DNA from: Uliginosibacterium sp036017065
Lineage (GTDB): Bacteria; Pseudomonadota; Gammaproteobacteria; Burkholderiales; Rhodocyclaceae
NCBI RefSeq assembly: GCF_036017065.1
Contig: NZ_JAYXHR010000001.1
Location: forward strand, 1,364,001-1,428,000
Length of the DNA: 64,000 nt
Direction of reading: 5' to 3'
Positions within the stretch are counted from its first letter, which is position 1, and each line of letters opens with the position of its first letter. Below are positions 8,356-16,037 of the stretch, piece after piece. Under the pieces are notes generated by a model. The model ran no database searches and was not told the origin of the DNA. It worked only from the letters and a program-made list of their open reading frames with translations. A program made the translations under genes and the position numbers.

Positions 8356-8467
8356 GAGCCGCAGGTGGTTTCGGGCTTCGATCAATTCGTGGGCAGCCCA
8401 TGTTCCACGCAGAGCACGACATTGTTCAGGCTTGACGGAGACGCCAACGGAAAGTACGCGGCGCGCT

Positions 8468-9103
8468 TCAGACGCGCGCGTCACTCATCGCATCCTGAGC
8501 ATCGACAGGCGCCGACGACAGGAAGCGCGCCACAGCATCACCGCGCTCGATGGCCAGCAGAAAATCCTCCGCCTCGCGTGGCGTGCGCAAGCGGATGAAA
8601 CGGATGTGGGCGTACTGCGGGTCGCGCATCTGCGCCTCGCACTTCCTGCGGTTCGGGCCGTGATGCTGGATGGCCCACAGCACGATGGACTTGCGGGAGA
8701 CCATGCGGCCGAGGCTCTCGCAGTTGCCGGTGCCCGCCCACAGTTCCGTACCGCGCCAGGCGCGTTGCAAGGCGCGCCGGAAGACACGCCACACGGTCAG
8801 CGCGAAGCCCATGTCCAGCCACACCACGGTGCGCACCTGCGGCCACTTGATGGGGATGGTGCGCGTGTAGCTGCCGTCCAGCACCCAGCGGCCGTCGCCT
8901 TCGCTCAGCGTATGGCGCAGGCGGGCGAAGAAGCGCTCGTCGGTGGGTTCGGTCCATGCCGGCTCCCAGAACACCGCGTCCATCTCGATGTAGCGCACGC
9001 CGAGTGCTGCGGCCAGACGCCGCGCGAAGGTGCTCTTGCCGCTGCCGCTACAGCCCAGCACGTTGACGTTGAGCAGCGCGTCCTGCAATGCCGGCGCCGG
9101 CAT
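8468..9103 (-). CDS. P-loop NTPase, adenylate-kinase-like (FlaR/topology-modulation type)
   Basis: 211-aa soluble P-loop kinase. Walker A GCSGSGKST is near residue 17, followed by FARRLAAALGVRYIEMDAVFWEP. This DxxxW substrate region is typical of proteins annotated as adenylate kinase-like or DNA topology modulation protein FlaR. VLDGSYTRT and VVWLDM supply the NMP-binding and Walker-B-like strands. The natural phosphoryl acceptor is unknown. The start at 9103 overlaps the stop of the SMR transporter gene (TGATG), so they are co-translated. Confidence 0.8.
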   Translation of the reverse strand: MPAPALQDALLNVNVLGCSGSGKSTFARRLAAALGVRYIEMDAVFWEPAWTEPTDERFFARLRHTLSEGDGRWVLDGSYTRTIPIKWPQVRTVVWLDMGFALTVWRVFRRALQRAWRGTELWAGTGNCESLGRMVSRKSIVLWAIQHHGPNRRKCEAQMRDPQYAHIRFIRLRTPREAEDFLLAIERGDAVARFLSSAPVDAQDAMSDARV

Positions 9104-9435
9104 CAATGCGCGGACGACTTCGAGAACAGGTTGAGCACCAGCACGCCAGCAACGATCAGCCCGATGCCGATCAGCGCAGGCGTGTCCAGCCTCTGGCCGA
9201 AGACCAGCCAGGCGATGAGCGACACCAGCACGATGCCGACGCCGGACCACACCGCATAGGCGATGCCGACCGGGATGGCCTTCAGCGTCAGCGAAAGGAA
9301 GTAGAAGGCCACGCCGTAGCCCGCCACGACGATGACGGAGGGCAGCAGGCGCGAGAAACCATCACTCGCCTTCAGCGCCGAGGTGGCGATCACTTCGGCC
9401 AGGATCGCGGTGCCAAGGAACAGCCAGTTCTTCAT
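9103..9435 (-). CDS. Small multidrug resistance (SMR) transporter, EmrE/QacE type
   Basis: 110-aa four-helix inner-membrane proton antiporter. It has the essential Glu14 (LGTAILAEVIATSALK) and the SMR signature AYAVWSGVGIVLVSLIAWLV with its conserved Trp. Length and motifs match the EmrE/QacE branch rather than SugE. It probably exports lipophilic cations, though the specificity cannot be told from sequence. It is the first gene of a two-gene unit with the downstream P-loop kinase. Confidence 0.9.
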   Translation of the reverse strand: MKNWLFLGTAILAEVIATSALKASDGFSRLLPSVIVVAGYGVAFYFLSLTLKAIPVGIAYAVWSGVGIVLVSLIAWLVFGQRLDTPALIGIGLIVAGVLVLNLFSKSSAH

Positions 9436-9515
9436 GCTTCCACCTCGTCAGTCGATGCGCCGGAAAAACGCGGGGGCAATGATGCTACGCGAATAGCTCC
9501 CGCGCCGATACCCGC

Positions 9516-10217
9516 TCAGCGCACTGTCGAAGCATCCTGCCCGAAGAGCACCTTGCGCGACTCCTCGTCCACCGACGGTTTGTCGCCGGGGTTCACTTCC
9601 TGCACGCGGGCATATGCGCGCTGCGTGGCAGGCCGCGCGGCAATCGCGTCGAACCAGCGCGTCAGATGCGGGAAGTCCTCCAGCTTCTGCTGCTGGCGTT
9701 CGTGCGGCACGATCCAGGGGTAGCTGGCGATGTCGGCGATGGAATATTCGCCGGCGACGAACTCACGGTCGGCCAGGCGCTTGTTGAGCACCGCGTAGAG
9801 CCGCGCGGTTTCCTTCACGTAGCGCTCGATGGCGTAGGGCAGCTTTTCCGGCGCGTACTGCGTGAAGTGATGGTTCTGCCCGGCCATCGGGCCCAGTCCG
9901 CCCATCTGCCAGAACAGCCACTGCACCGCCTCGGTACGGCCACGCAGGTCCTGCGGGATCAGCGTGCCGAGCTTATCGGCGAGGTACAGCAGGATGGCGC
10001 CGGACTCGAAGATGGAAATCGGCGCACCGCCGCCCGCGGGATCGTGATCGACGATGGCCGGGATGCGGTTGTTCGGCGCGATGGCGAGGAACTCCGGCTT
10101 GAACTGCTCGCCCTTGCCGATGGCGACCGGCAGGATGCGGTAAGGCACACCGGCCTCCTCCAGGAACATGGTGATCTTGTGGCCGTTCGGCGTGGTCCAG
10201 TAGTACAGGTCGATCAT
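9516..10217 (-). CDS. yfcG: Glutathione S-transferase, Nu class (YfcG-like disulfide reductase)
   Basis: 233-aa cytosolic GST. The N-terminal thioredoxin-like domain begins MIDLYYWTTPNGHKITMFLE and contains PNNRIPAIVDHDP and FESGAILLYLADK, followed by the helical domain (WLFWQMGGLGPMAGQNHHF). This is very close to E. coli YfcG, a GSH-dependent disulfide-bond oxidoreductase in which TPN contacts glutathione. Length is close to YfcG with a short C-terminal extension. It is a single-gene unit next to the MarR gene, both on the minus strand. Confidence 0.9.
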   Translation of the reverse strand: MIDLYYWTTPNGHKITMFLEEAGVPYRILPVAIGKGEQFKPEFLAIAPNNRIPAIVDHDPAGGGAPISIFESGAILLYLADKLGTLIPQDLRGRTEAVQWLFWQMGGLGPMAGQNHHFTQYAPEKLPYAIERYVKETARLYAVLNKRLADREFVAGEYSIADIASYPWIVPHERQQQKLEDFPHLTRWFDAIAARPATQRAYARVQEVNPGDKPSVDEESRKVLFGQDASTVR

Positions 10218-10280
10218 GGCGGGTCCTTCTCGTGATGCGCCGCGGTGGCGCGGTGAAACATGAATATGATGTCCGGCGCC

Positions 10281-10754
10281 TCAGGCCCCGGCGTTGTGAC
10301 GCATGCGCGCCAGCAGGGTGCCGAGCGAGGCACGCTCCCCTTCGTCAAAATCCGCCAGCATGCGTTCCAGCAACTGGCGACGCTTCTGGCGCTGGCGGCG
10401 TTGCAGCGCCTGGCCGGCCGGCGTCAGTTGCAGGAGCTGGCAGCGGCGGTCGTTCTCGTCCGCCCGTCGCTCGACCAGGCCGCGCTCGTCCAGCTGGCTG
10501 ACGAGGCGTGCGATCTGCGCCTTGTCGCGCCCGCTGTGCTCCACCAGGTCCTGCTGCGTACTGCCGGGATGGCGGGCGATGTAACCGAGTGCGCGCGCCT
10601 CCATCGGCCCCAGCCCGCTGCCGTCCGCCGCCAGCGCATCGCGCGCCTGCGCCTTGAACAGGTGCATCAGCGCATGCAGGTGCTCCAGCATTTCCTCGTC
10701 CTGATCGACGGCGGCGGCCTCTGCGCGCGCTTCCGGTCCGGCTCCCCTTGGCAT
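10281..10754 (-). CDS. MarR family transcriptional regulator
   Basis: 157-aa winged-helix regulator. The DNA-binding part is visible as LGPMEARALGYIARHPGSTQ, DLVEHSGRDKAQIARLVSQLDERGLVERR and the wing ADENDRRCQLLQLTPAGQAL. The ATG at 10754 follows GAGAAGGGAC. Upstream in-frame codons would run through the operators, so that longer start was rejected. It is divergent from the siderophore-interacting protein gene, and the shared 90-bp gap holds two matching palindromes. It therefore probably represses itself and the neighbour. The ligand is unknown. Confidence 0.9.
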   Translation of the reverse strand: MPRGAGPEARAEAAAVDQDEEMLEHLHALMHLFKAQARDALAADGSGLGPMEARALGYIARHPGSTQQDLVEHSGRDKAQIARLVSQLDERGLVERRADENDRRCQLLQLTPAGQALQRRQRQKRRQLLERMLADFDEGERASLGTLLARMRHNAGA

Positions 10755-10769
10755 GTCCCTTCTCTCCAC

Positions 10770-10790
10770 ATGGTTGACGACATCAACCAT
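10770..10790. promoter_or_regulatory. Palindromic operator 1 (MarR candidate)
   Basis: Perfect inverted repeat ATGGTTGA-N5-TCAACCAT, 16 bp before the marR start. Its half-site GGTTGA/TCAACC is shared with operator 2, which argues for binding by the same dimeric regulator, presumably the adjacent MarR protein. Confidence 0.7.
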
Positions 10791-10804
10791 TAAGTCATAG
10801 GATA

Positions 10805-10821
10805 GGTTGATTGTATCAACC
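10805..10821. promoter_or_regulatory. Palindromic operator 2 (MarR candidate)
   Basis: GGTTGATTGTATCAACC is an inverted repeat with the same GGTTGA-N5-TCAACC architecture as operator 1, centred 33 bp away (about three helical turns). It lies just upstream of the siderophore-interacting protein start. The spacing would put two dimers on one DNA face. Confidence 0.7.
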
Positions 10822-10843
10822 ATTTCTCCGGGAGAACCGATCC

Positions 10844-11674
10844 GTGAGCAACGATGACACCAACCGCACCCCCCCACGCCGCACCGAGCGCGTACGCCAC
10901 ACCATCAAGGCACGCAAGCTGACGGTGCAGTCGGTCACCCGCGTCGGCAGCACGATCATCCGCGTGCGCTTCACCGGGGATTCGCTGCATGACTTCGTCA
11001 GCGCCTCCTTCGACGACCACCTCAAGCTGATGCTGCCCGCGCCGGGGCAGGCGCTCGTCCTGCCGGTGGCGGGGCCGGAGCGGCTGGAGTTTCCCGAGGG
11101 CGCGGCGCGGCCACAGATGCGCGACTACACGCCGCGCAGCTTCGACACGGCGCGCGGCGAGCTGGACATCGAATTCGCCCTGCATGGCGACGGCCCCGCC
11201 GCGAGCTGGGCCGCACAGGCGGCGCCCGGCCAGGTGGTCGGCATCGGTGGCCCGCGCGGCTCGATGGTGATCCCGATGGACTACGCCTGGCATCTGCTGG
11301 TGGGCGACGACACGGCGCTGCCGGCCATCTCGCGCCGCATCGAGGAGCTGCCGGCCGGCAGCAAGGTACTGGCGGTGATCGAGATTGCCGAGGCTGGCGA
11401 CCAGCGCGCGTTCTCCGGACCCGCCGCGGCCGACGCGGACGTGCACTGGGTGCTGCGCGACGGGCAGGCCGGTGCGGATGCACTGGCCGGCATCGTCGCA
11501 ACGCTGTCGCTGCCACCGGGTGAGGGATTCGCATGGGCCGCGGGGGAAGCGCAGGCCATCACCGCGGTGCGCCGCGTGCTGATCGAACAGCACGGCCTGC
11601 ACAAGAACCAGATCAAGGCCGCGGCCTACTGGAAGCACGGCAGCGTGGCGCATCACGCGAACCTGGAAGACTAG
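10844..11674 (+). CDS. Siderophore-interacting FAD/NADPH reductase (SIP/ViuB family)
   Basis: 276-aa cytosolic flavin reductase that frees iron from imported ferric siderophores. RMRDYTPRSFD-type FAD motif is present as MRDYTPRSF near residues 90-98. It is followed by the phosphate-binding GPRGSMVIP and the C-terminal SIP domain ending AAYWKHG. The GTG at 10844 with upstream GGGAG was chosen; an earlier in-frame TTG lies inside the operator. Divergent MarR control is likely. No siderophore receptor is nearby, so the role rests on family membership. Confidence 0.88.
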   Translation: MSNDDTNRTPPRRTERVRHTIKARKLTVQSVTRVGSTIIRVRFTGDSLHDFVSASFDDHLKLMLPAPGQALVLPVAGPERLEFPEGAARPQMRDYTPRSFDTARGELDIEFALHGDGPAASWAAQAAPGQVVGIGGPRGSMVIPMDYAWHLLVGDDTALPAISRRIEELPAGSKVLAVIEIAEAGDQRAFSGPAAADADVHWVLRDGQAGADALAGIVATLSLPPGEGFAWAAGEAQAITAVRRVLIEQHGLHKNQIKAAAYWKHGSVAHHANLED

Positions 11675-11690
11675 GCCGGTATCGAATGCG

Positions 11691-12170
11691 TCAGGCCGGC
11701 ACGGCGGCCTGGCTCGGCAAGCCGACGTGCAGCGGACGGATGAAACGCTGCTGGCTCGTCGCCGCGTAGCCGAGGTGCTGGTAGAAGGCATGCGCCTGCG
11801 GCCGGTGATTGCCGCTGATGACTTCCATGCGCGTCGCGCCGTGCAGTCGCGCATGCTCTTCCAGCGCACGCATCAGGGCGCGCCCGATGCCCTGCCCTCG
11901 CGCCTGCGCCGACACGACCAGCGCGGTGACCTTGCCCAGGCCCTCGCTGGCATGAAACATCGGCACCAGATGCAGGCTGCCCGCACCGAGCAGGCAGCCA
12001 TCCGACTCCGCGATCCACACGCTGTCCTGCGGCGCACGCAGTGCGGCGATGCGTCGGCGCAGCGCCTCCACCTGCTGCGGATAGCCCAGCTCCGCCAGCA
12101 AGGGGGCAAGTTGCGTAGCGTCGTCCGGCCGCGCCTCGCGCAGGGCGATGAGATGCAGGTTGCGGTTCAT
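11691..12170 (-). CDS. GNAT family N-acetyltransferase
   Basis: 159-aa acetyl-CoA-dependent acetyltransferase. Motif A, VTALVVSAQARGQGIGRALM, carries the Q/RxxGxG/A pyrophosphate loop, and the C-terminal HAFYQHLGYAATSQQRFI supplies motif B. The substrate is unknown. It overlaps the end of the dienelactone hydrolase gene by four bases (ATGA), so it is the second gene of that operon. Confidence 0.85.
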   Translation of the reverse strand: MNRNLHLIALREARPDDATQLAPLLAELGYPQQVEALRRRIAALRAPQDSVWIAESDGCLLGAGSLHLVPMFHASEGLGKVTALVVSAQARGQGIGRALMRALEEHARLHGATRMEVISGNHRPQAHAFYQHLGYAATSQQRFIRPLHVGLPSQAAVPA

Positions 12171-12985
12171 GCAGGCGCCACGCCGTGGCGCGCGAACCAC
12201 GCCTGCAAGCGTTGCCAGCCGTCCGCCGCAGCGTCCGGCCGGTAGCTGGGCCGGTAGTCGGCGTAGAAGGCGTGCGGCGCCTCGGGGTAGAGATGGATCT
12301 CCGACGGAATGTGCGCCTCCTTCAGCGACTCGCGGAAGTGCGCCACCGCCTCCAGCGGAATGCCGGTGTCCTGCCCGCCATACAGGCCCAGCACCGGCGC
12401 CTTGAGTTGCCCCACCACATCGATGGGATGCAGCGGCGTCAGCCCGGAGGCCACACCGTTCAGCCGGCCGTACCAGGCGACGCCCGCCTTGATGCGCGGC
12501 TGGCGCGCGGCGTACAGCCAGGTGATGCGCCCGCCCCAGCAGAAGCCGGTGATGCCGATGCGCTGTGCATCGCCACCGTTGGCGTCCGCCCAGGCCAGCG
12601 TGGCGTCCAGGTCGTCCAGCACCTGACGGTCCGGCACCTTGCTGACGATGGTCTCGCGCAGGGTGTCGATGTCCGGCGCTTTCGCCGGATCGCCCTGGCG
12701 GAAATACAGCTCGGGCGCGATGGCGAGATAACCCAGCTTCGCCAGCCGCCGCGTCACGTCGCGGATGTGCTCGTGCACGCCGAAGATCTCCTGGATGACC
12801 AGGATCACCGGATGCGGCCCCGCTCCCGTCGGCGCGGACCGATAGGCCGGCAGGCTGCCGTCGGCCACTGGAATGCTGATCTCACCGGCCACCAGGCCTT
12901 CGCTGCCGGTGTGGATGACCGCAGCCGGATCGGCTGGTTGGGCCGCGGCGGCGAAGCCGGGGCTGGTTTGCTTGATGTCGCTCAT
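12167..12985 (-). CDS. Dienelactone hydrolase family protein
   Basis: 272-aa alpha/beta hydrolase. The nucleophile elbow is ITGFCWGGRITW with catalytic Cys, the later Asp is in LYGGQDTGIP, and His is in PEAPHAFYADYRPSY. The strand PVILVIQEIFGVHEHIRD, with the conserved Glu, is a hallmark of the family. Members open lactone rings such as 4-carboxymethylenebutenolide, but many homologues outside aromatic-degradation clusters have other ester substrates. No such cluster is present here. The ATG at 12985 was chosen as the start of the conserved region. Confidence 0.88.
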   Translation of the reverse strand: MSDIKQTSPGFAAAAQPADPAAVIHTGSEGLVAGEISIPVADGSLPAYRSAPTGAGPHPVILVIQEIFGVHEHIRDVTRRLAKLGYLAIAPELYFRQGDPAKAPDIDTLRETIVSKVPDRQVLDDLDATLAWADANGGDAQRIGITGFCWGGRITWLYAARQPRIKAGVAWYGRLNGVASGLTPLHPIDVVGQLKAPVLGLYGGQDTGIPLEAVAHFRESLKEAHIPSEIHLYPEAPHAFYADYRPSYRPDAAADGWQRLQAWFARHGVAPA

Positions 12986-13263
12986 TGCTGTTCCTGGGTG
13001 GAATGGTCTCAAGATCGAGTTCTTCCGGAGCCAGTCAGCAGAAGCTGTGCCAACTCGCCCTCAGGTAGTCAGCATAGGTTGCAGGATCGGCGGCAGCAGG
13101 AGCACGAGAGAATGCACCGGGGTACGTGCAGGGATCGTGCAGATGCGGATCTGACGAAGAACCAGCACCAGGTGGTCCCGCCTGCTCCGAATGCAGCAGC
13201 TTCACTGGACACCGCGTGGGTTTCAGCATCGCCCACCGATCAAACAATCCGCCCAGAGTCCGC

Positions 13264-13632
13264 TCAGAAATCCCGGTCGAGGATGCGCCTGGTCAGCGCC
13301 TGCGCCGCCGCGGCGTTCATCTTCGGACACTCCACCTTGCAGTTCAGCCGCGCCAGGCGCACGGCCATTTCCGGGTCGCCGAACAGCTTGCGCAGCACGG
13401 ACAGCACGTAAGGCCCGGCGGCGGCATCGTCGTCGATGACCAGGAAGATGTCCTTGGCGCGCTTCTTGTGCCTGTCCGTAAAGTTGGAGAGTCCGATACG
13501 GAAGGCGGCGCAGTCCTCTTCGAAAGCCTTTGATTCGGCCATCTCCTTGCTGCGGGCGATGACGACGCCGAGGGCGTAGTCCTTGAATAACAGGAAGCCG
13601 GAGGGGCGGGAGAAGACGTGCAGGTTGATCAT
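13264..13632 (-). CDS. Hypothetical protein (122 aa)
   Basis: I do not recognise this protein. It opens with MINLHVFSRPSGFLLFKDYA, contains a charged middle (ESKAFEEDCAAFRIG, RHKKRAKDIFLVIDDD) and ends with a Cys-bearing segment KVECPKMNAAAAQALTRR. It has no membrane segment or signal peptide, so it is probably a soluble cytosolic protein. The ATG at 13632 was chosen because conserved-looking sequence begins there. It stands alone between a 280-bp gap and the tRNA terminator. Confidence 0.55.
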   Translation of the reverse strand: MINLHVFSRPSGFLLFKDYALGVVIARSKEMAESKAFEEDCAAFRIGLSNFTDRHKKRAKDIFLVIDDDAAAGPYVLSVLRKLFGDPEMAVRLARLNCKVECPKMNAAAAQALTRRILDRDF

Positions 13633-13722
13633 CGAGTTGCTCGATACGGACTGAAGACGAAGAAAAATACCATCCCGCCCCTGCGCGGGAGGCCGCGTGG
13701 CGTCAAAGCCGGAACGCACAAA

Positions 13723-13756
13723 GCAAAAGGCCCGATCTTTCGATCGGGCCTTTTGC
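13723..13756 (-). terminator. Rho-independent terminator of tRNA-fMet
   Basis: A stem with arms GCAAAAGGCCCGAT and ATCGGGCCTTTTGC lies 10 bp downstream of the tRNA 3' end. The T-tract needed for termination lies in the descending arm, as is common. Confidence 0.8.
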
Positions 13757-13765
13757 TGAAGGATT

Positions 13766-13842
13766 TGGTTGCGGGGACAGGATTTGAACCTGTGACCTTC
13801 GGGTTATGAGCCCGACGAGCTGCCAGACTGCTCCACCCCGCG
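13766..13842 (-). tRNA. Initiator tRNA-fMet (CAT anticodon)
   Basis: 77-nt cloverleaf on the minus strand starting CGCGGGGTGGAGCAG and ending with an encoded CCA. The anticodon loop GGGCTCATAACCC has the CAT anticodon within the three G:C pairs diagnostic of initiators. The acceptor has the unpaired C1-A72. The T-arm GGTTCAAATCC is canonical. Strong similarity to E. coli tRNA-fMet. Confidence 0.97.
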
Positions 13843-13918
13843 TCAGAGAGGGCGAATTATGGACAACCCTGGTGCGCGTGTCAAGAAAATTCGTCCGGCC
13901 GCACTAAAAAAGTGCGCA

Positions 13919-15715
13919 TCAGAACGACTCCTCCGGCAATTGCAAGCTGCTGGCGGCACCGCTGGTGGCCGCGTGGCCCAAAGCTGGTGCCTGGCTCAGC
14001 AGCTGGTCGGCATAGGCGCGTGCGGTCACCAGCTTGGCGTTCAGGAAGCCGGCATCGCCCTCGCCCGCCTTCAGCAGACGCTGTGCGGCCAAGGCGGCGC
14101 GCGCCATCTGCCAGCCGCCGCAGACGATGCCGAACAGGCGCAGCAGCGGGAAGGCGGCGGCGTGTGCGACGCGGATGTCCTGCGCCCACTGCGCACAGAT
14201 GAAGGCGGTACCGCGCTCCATGGCGTCGGCACCGCTGGCCAGCAGCGGTGCGATGGCGCGGCAATGGGCGTCGTCGCTGGCCAGCAGTTCGGCCACCACG
14301 TTGCCGATGTCGGCAATCACCGCACGCGCGGCAGCCCCGCCGTCGCGGGCGATCTTGCGGCCGATGAGGTCGTTGGCCTGGATCGCCGTCGTGCCTTCGT
14401 AGATGGTCGTGATGCGTGCGTCGCGCAGGTACTGCGCGGCGCCGGTCTCTTCGATGTACCCCATGCCGCCATGCACCTGCACGCCCAGCGATGCGACGTC
14501 GATGCCGGTCTCGGTGCACCAGCCCTTCACCACCGGGATCATCAGGTCGACGAAGGCCTGGGAGCGCTCGCGCTCCGCGGCGTCGGCATGGTGGTGGGCG
14601 CGGTCGTGCGCGGCGGCCACCACGCAGGCCAGTGCGCGCATGGCCTCGGTCTGGCAGCGCATCAGCATCAACATGCGGCGCACGTCGGGGTGGCGGATGA
14701 TCGGCACGCGCGCGCCGTTCTTCTCGGCAACGTCGAAGCCCTGCACGCGATCGCGCGCGTAGGCGACGGCATGCTGCGTGGCGCGCTCGGCCAGCGCGAG
14801 GCCTTCGAGACCGACCGCGAAGCGGGCCTCGTTCATCATGATGAACATGATCTCCAGGCCACGATTGGCTTCGCCGATGAGGTAGCCGGTGGCGCCACCG
14901 TTGTCGCCATAGGCCATCACGCAGGTAGGGCTGGCGTGGATGCCGAGCTTGTGTTCCAGGCTGACGCAGCGCAGGTCGTTGCGCGCACCGGGCGTGCCAT
15001 CGTCATTGACGAGGAACTTGGGCACGGCGAACAGCGAGATGCCCTTCACGCCCTCCGGTGCGTTCGGCAGACGCGCCAGTACCAGGTGGATGATGTTGTC
15101 GGTGAGGTCGTGCTCGCCGTAGGTGATGAAGATCTTCTGCCCGGTGATGCGGTAGCTGCCATCCGCCTGCGGCTCGGCGCGGGTGCGCACGGCGGCGAGG
15201 TCGGAGCCGGCCTGGGGCTCCGTGAGGTTCATGGTGCCGGTCCACTCGCCGGACACCATCTTCGGCAGGTAGCGATCCTTCAGCGCGTCGCTGCCGCGCG
15301 CCATCAGCGCGTTGATGGCGCCGTTGGTGAGCATCGGGCACAGCGCGAAAGCCATGTTGGCCGACTTCCAGATTTCGCTGACCACGGTGTAGAGCAACAT
15401 CGGCAGTCCCTGGCCGCCGTAGTCGGGGGAACACGCCAGCCCGGTCCACCCGGCTTCGCGGAACTGCGTGTAGGCGGCGCGCCAGCCGGGCGCGGTGGTC
15501 ACGGCGTCGCCGGCGAACTTTGCGCCTTCACGGTCCCCCACCGCGTTCAGCGGGGCCAGCACCTCGCCAGCGAACTTGCCCGCCTCGTCGAGGATCGCGT
15601 CGACCAGGTCGGCCGACACGTCCTCGCAGCCGGGCCATTGCGCGTAATCGTCCAGTCCCGCCAGTTCGCGCAGCACGAACTGCATGTCGGCCAGCGGCGC
15701 CTTGTAGTCACTCAT
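13919..15715 (-). CDS. Acyl-CoA dehydrogenase with C-terminal extension domain
   Basis: 598-aa flavoenzyme of the large acyl-CoA dehydrogenase type. TMNLTEPQAGSDLAAVRTRA and ITGQKIFITYGEHDL form the FAD/substrate middle domain. VQVHGGMGYIEETGAAQYLR and ITTIYEGTTAIQANDLIGRK form the C-terminal helical domain with the probable catalytic Glu in YEGT. A further helical extension follows. It should oxidise acyl-CoA to enoyl-CoA and pass electrons to ETF, encoded just upstream in the same operon. It overlaps the 105-aa gene by eight bases. Chain-length preference is unknown. Confidence 0.92.
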   Translation of the reverse strand: MSDYKAPLADMQFVLRELAGLDDYAQWPGCEDVSADLVDAILDEAGKFAGEVLAPLNAVGDREGAKFAGDAVTTAPGWRAAYTQFREAGWTGLACSPDYGGQGLPMLLYTVVSEIWKSANMAFALCPMLTNGAINALMARGSDALKDRYLPKMVSGEWTGTMNLTEPQAGSDLAAVRTRAEPQADGSYRITGQKIFITYGEHDLTDNIIHLVLARLPNAPEGVKGISLFAVPKFLVNDDGTPGARNDLRCVSLEHKLGIHASPTCVMAYGDNGGATGYLIGEANRGLEIMFIMMNEARFAVGLEGLALAERATQHAVAYARDRVQGFDVAEKNGARVPIIRHPDVRRMLMLMRCQTEAMRALACVVAAAHDRAHHHADAAERERSQAFVDLMIPVVKGWCTETGIDVASLGVQVHGGMGYIEETGAAQYLRDARITTIYEGTTAIQANDLIGRKIARDGGAAARAVIADIGNVVAELLASDDAHCRAIAPLLASGADAMERGTAFICAQWAQDIRVAHAAAFPLLRLFGIVCGGWQMARAALAAQRLLKAGEGDAGFLNAKLVTARAYADQLLSQAPALGHAATSGAASSLQLPEESF

Positions 15716-16025
15716 GTCTCCACCCCTTTGTGTTGACGTAGGTCTGCACCGCGTCGAGGGTGTCGAGCGGTGGCGTGCCCTGCACGGCCGTTACCAGGTG
15801 CAGCACCTGGTCGAGTCGCGCAGACGAGCAGGATGCCCAGGGCCTGAGGAAATAACGGCCATCGGCTTCGAGAAACTGAGGGCGCAGCGGCTCGCCGTCG
15901 TCGGCGAAGAACAACCACTGCTGGGCGCGCACCTCGGCCGCGGCGCACTGCGCGGGGGCCGAAGCGGCATCGGGAAGGACATGCAGGGCGCCGTCATCCA
16001 CCCGGAAGGCGAAGACGGCGCTCAT
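15708..16025 (-). CDS. Hypothetical protein in etf-acyl-CoA dehydrogenase operon (105 aa)
   Basis: Small soluble protein of unknown function, without signal or membrane segment. It has an aromatic-rich middle (QQWLFFADDGEPLRPQFL, RYFLRPWASCSS) and the C-terminus TYVNTKGWRHE. It lies between etfA (12 bp upstream) and the acyl-CoA dehydrogenase gene (8-bp overlap), so it is certainly co-transcribed. A role linked to the flavoprotein pair is plausible but not shown by sequence. Confidence 0.7.
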   Translation of the reverse strand: MSAVFAFRVDDGALHVLPDAASAPAQCAAAEVRAQQWLFFADDGEPLRPQFLEADGRYFLRPWASCSSARLDQVLHLVTAVQGTPPLDTLDAVQTYVNTKGWRHE

Positions 16026-16037
16026 GCGCAGTTCCGC

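Larger units (their letters stand above)
7693..8467. other. Repeat-rich non-coding region, 775 bp
   Basis: I find no credible gene here. The region holds several repeat modules: an ATTCCC-N8-GGGAAT element (7748-7767), a TGAGCTTGTCGAAG element (about 8026-8039), a perfect 12-bp hairpin (8085-8114) and the second DnaA-box-like repeat (8293-8355). The density of palindromes suggests a landing ground for small repeats or a decayed element. Confidence 0.6.

Noticed and set aside
13035..13247. 70-aa ORF on the minus strand between the dienelactone hydrolase and the 122-aa gene
   Set aside because: No ribosome binding site or recognisable sequence; composition looks like non-coding DNA.
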